A DNA stretch of 47,550 nt from RECO01 sp050485385. Its GTDB lineage: Bacteria > Pseudomonadota > Alphaproteobacteria > Geminicoccales > Geminicoccaceae. Within the stretch, counting starts at the first letter, position 1. Each line of letters opens with the position of its first letter. The stretch covers positions 1-47,550 of the forward strand of contig JBJHBG010000023.1 of the NCBI GenBank assembly GCA_050485385.1. The letters are read 5' to 3'. Positions 45,220 to 47,550 of the stretch are shown here, one piece after another. Under the pieces are notes generated by a model. The model was not told the DNA's origin and searched no databases. It saw only the letters and a list, made by a program, of their open reading frames with translations. Made by a program: the position numbers and the translations under genes.

Positions 45220-47550
45220 ATGGCCACGAATTTGGACGAAATCCTGGCGACCACGGCCGGGCTGAACCTCGCCATCAGCATCGATCTGGTGGTCGACGGC
45301 AACGGCAACGGCATCGTCGAATACCAGGACGTCGTCCGCTACACCTACACCCTGACCAATACCAGCGATACGGCGCTCACCGGCGTCTCGCTCAGCGACA
45401 GCCTCAGCACCGCCCTCGGCCAGGAACTCGTCTTGGTCGACGACGGCGGCGGTTTCACCGGCGACGGCAACGACGTGTTGCCGGCCGGTGCCGTGCAGGT
45501 CGCCACCCTCGACTACGTGGTCGGCGGCGTCGACCTCGGCGTCGACCTCGACAACGTCGTCTTCTTCACCAGCAACGAGACCGGTCTGCTCGAGGTGCCG
45601 AGCAGCGTGTTCGTGCCGTTGCAGGACCTGGTGCTGACGGCCCCGCCCGGCGGCGGCACGGTCGAAGGCGGCAACGGCAACGACACGCTGATCGCCAGCA
45701 CCGGACCCGACGTGCTGCTCGGCGGCGCCGGCGACGACGTGCTGGTCGCCAATCTCGGCGCCGACATCTACGACGGCGGTGCCGGCAACGACACCATCGA
45801 CATCTCCTACACCAGCCAGAACGGCGTCATCGTCGACCTCGCCGCCGGCAATCTCCGTTTCCCGCTCGGCACGGTGAAGCCGCTGATCTCGATCCAGAAC
45901 GCGATCGGCTCGAACGGCAACGACACCCTCATCGGCAACGACGAGGACAACGTCTTCCAGGGTGGCGCCGGCAACGACGTCATCCAGGGCGGCGGCGGCG
46001 ACGACGTCGCCATCGTCGGCCCCGGCTCCGACACCTTCACCGGCGGTAGCGGCGCCGACACCATGCGGCTGATCTCGCTGCCGACCGGCCAGCCGCACAG
46101 CTTCACCGACTTCAACCCGATGGTCGACGTCATCGACCTGAAGACGCTGTTCGGCGCGGCGGGCGACGCGATCACGGCGGCCAACCTGGCCGGCTACGTG
46201 CGGATCGCCACGGTCGGCGGCACGCAGATGCTGCAGATCGACGTCAGCGGCGCCGGCACGAGCTTCGCCAACGCCATCGCCCTGCCGGCCGGGGTGACCA
46301 ACGCCGATCTGAGCCTCGGCGCCAACCTTCTGGTCAACGACGCGCCGCCGGCCGAGCCCCAGGGCGAGGTGCTGATCGCCACCACCGGCAACGACGTGCT
46401 GGTCGGCGGCGCCGGCGACGACCTGATCATCGCCAATCTCGGCTCGGACATCTACGACGGCGGTGCCGGCAACGACACCGTCGACTTCTCCTACAGCAGC
46501 CAGAACGGCATCATCCTCGACCTCGCCACCGGCGAGGCACGCTTCCCGCTCGGCACCGTCAAGCAGCTGATCTCGATCGAGAACGTGATCGGCTCGAACG
46601 GCAACGACACCATCATCGGCGACGGCGGCGACAACATCCTCCGCGGCGGCGCCGGCAACGACACCATCTTCGGCGGCGGCGGCGACGACGTCGCCATCGT
46701 CGGTCCCGGCTCCGACACCTTCACCGGCGGTAGCGGCGCCGACACCATGCGGCTGATCTCGCTGCCGACCGGCCAGCCGCACAGCTTCACCGACTTCAAC
46801 CCGATGGTCGACGTCATCGACCTCAAGACGCTGTTCGGCGCGGCGGGCGACGCGATCACGGNNNNNNNNNNAACCTGGCCGGCTACGTGCGGATCGCCAC
46901 CGTCGGCGGCACGCAGATGCTGCAGATCGACGTCAGCGGCGCCGGCACGAGCTTCGTCAACGCCATCGCCCTGCCGGCGGGGGTGACCAACGCCGATCTG
47001 AGCCTCGGCGCCAACCTTCTGGTCAACGACGCGCCGCCGGCCGAGCCCCAGGGCGAGGTGCTGATCGCCACCACCGGCAACGACGTGCTGGTCGGCGGCG
47101 CCGGCGACGACCTGATCATCGCCAATCTCGGCTCGGACATCTACGACGGCGGTGCCGGCAACGACACCGTCGACTTCTCCTACAGCAGCCAGAACGGCAT
47201 CATCCTCGACCTCGCCACCGGCGAGGCACGCTTCCCGCTCGGCACCGTCAAGCAGCTGATCTCGATCGAGAACGTGATCGGCTCGAACGGCAACGACACC
47301 ATCATCGGCGACGGCGGCGACAACATCCTCCGCGGCGGCGCCGGCAACGACACCATCTTCGGCGGCGGCGGCGACGACGTCGCCATCGTCGGTCCCGGCT
47401 CCGACACCTTCACCGGCGGTAGCGGCGCCGACACCATGCGGCTGATCTCGCTGCCGACCGGCCAGCCGCACAGCTTCACCGACTTCAACCCGATGGTCGA
47501 CGTCATCGACCTCAAGACGCTGTTCGGCGCGGCGGGCGACGCGATCACGG
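45220..47550 (+). CDS. Giant RTX/DUF11-repeat surface protein, N-terminal part (3' partial, runs off window)
   Basis: ATG 45220 follows AGAGGGG. There is no signal peptide. Residues about 14-135 form a DUF11-like domain (LNLAISIDLVVDGNGNGIVEYQDVVRYTYTLTNTSDTALTG) matching the repeats at 382-1105. From about 145 onward come RTX modules of 228 residues (684 nt) containing GGAGDDLIIANLGSDIYDGG, GGGGDDVAIVGPGSDTFTGG and LPTGQPHSFTDFNPMVDVIDL. The first is slightly divergent and the next two nearly identical. The frame shifts at the 10-N gap (46862-46871), where 5 nt fit. It stops inside a module at 47550. The first 120 nt of the window are identical to 47367-47486, so this is very probably the 5' end of the gene ending at 3910. 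Likely a type I-secreted, Ca2+-binding adhesin or matrix protein. Confidence 0.82.
46063..47550 (+). repeat. 684-nt near-identical tandem RTX modules
   Basis: The word ATGCGGCTGATCTCG recurs at 46063, 46747 and 47436 (684 nt apart, after correcting the gap), and at 70 in the left-end fragment. The modules are almost identical at the nucleotide level, so copy number may be collapsed in the assembly. Confidence 0.9.
46862..46871. other. Assembly gap (10 N) in RTX module
   Basis: Comparison with the intact module at 46164-46190 predicts only 5 missing bases (CGGCC). With 5 nt the reading frame continues and the module period becomes 684 nt in both intervals measured. The window itself ends at the same word, GCGATCACGG, so the assembler broke twice at one repeat position. 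Confidence 0.9.

Overview
The window is very GC-rich (about 70% by eye) and reads as an accessory replicon of an alphaproteobacterium, most likely Rhodospirillales or Geminicoccales-like. Supporting signs are a plasmid-type RepA with ParA/ParB, a VPLPA-type exosortase fused to EpsI, serralysin/RTX-like repeats and the codon bias. The genus cannot be fixed from sequence alone. No rRNA, tRNA, transposase or CRISPR array was recognised.

Replicon. repA (31207-32163), an iteron array with DnaA-box-like words (32188-32496), parB and parA (32510-34106) and two 16-bp palindromes resembling parS (34171-34216) form a complete replication/partition module. The right end (45220-47550) holds the 5' part of a giant RTX-repeat gene. 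The left end (1-3910) holds the 3' part of a gene of the same kind, on the same strand and with the same repeat. Both ends stop inside a near-identical unit. The simplest reading is a circular plasmid of at least about 47.5 kb, linearised inside one repetitive gene. Two N-gaps (506-605, 46862-46871) lie in the same repeats.

Polysaccharide. Most of the rest is one dispersed exopolysaccharide (EPS) programme. Precursor genes are galE, ugd and an AGE-family epimerase. There are four GT4/GT1-type glycosyltransferases (21701, 23909, 40914, 43838), a Wzy-like polymerase (7249), a Wzx-like flippase (42061) and a pyruvyl transferase (34225). A sulfation branch is also present: cysD and cysNC make PAPS, cysQ removes PAP, and a sulfotransferase (3974) is the likely consumer. 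No sulfite-forming reductase is present, which favours sulfation over cysteine synthesis. Two paralogous PP-loop ATPase-like proteins with Cys clusters (5912, 25101) flank this programme and may add an undescribed modification. No initiating phosphoglycosyltransferase, Wza, Wzc or type I secretion genes are present, so these must be elsewhere.

Surface and secreted proteins. These are the giant RTX/DUF11-like protein with a C-terminal papain-like (C39-like) domain, an RTX protein with an embedded right-handed beta-helix (35947), a collagen-headed beta-helix protein (26601), a secreted GH71-like alpha-glucanase (29598), and one VPLPA-CTERM protein (4966) that is the only visible substrate of XrtD-EpsI (11807).

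Accessory cargo. A TetR/SDR divergent pair, an XRE-MmyB/MFS divergent pair, a Uma2 nuclease-like gene and a RES/Xre toxin-antitoxin pair sit between the EPS genes.
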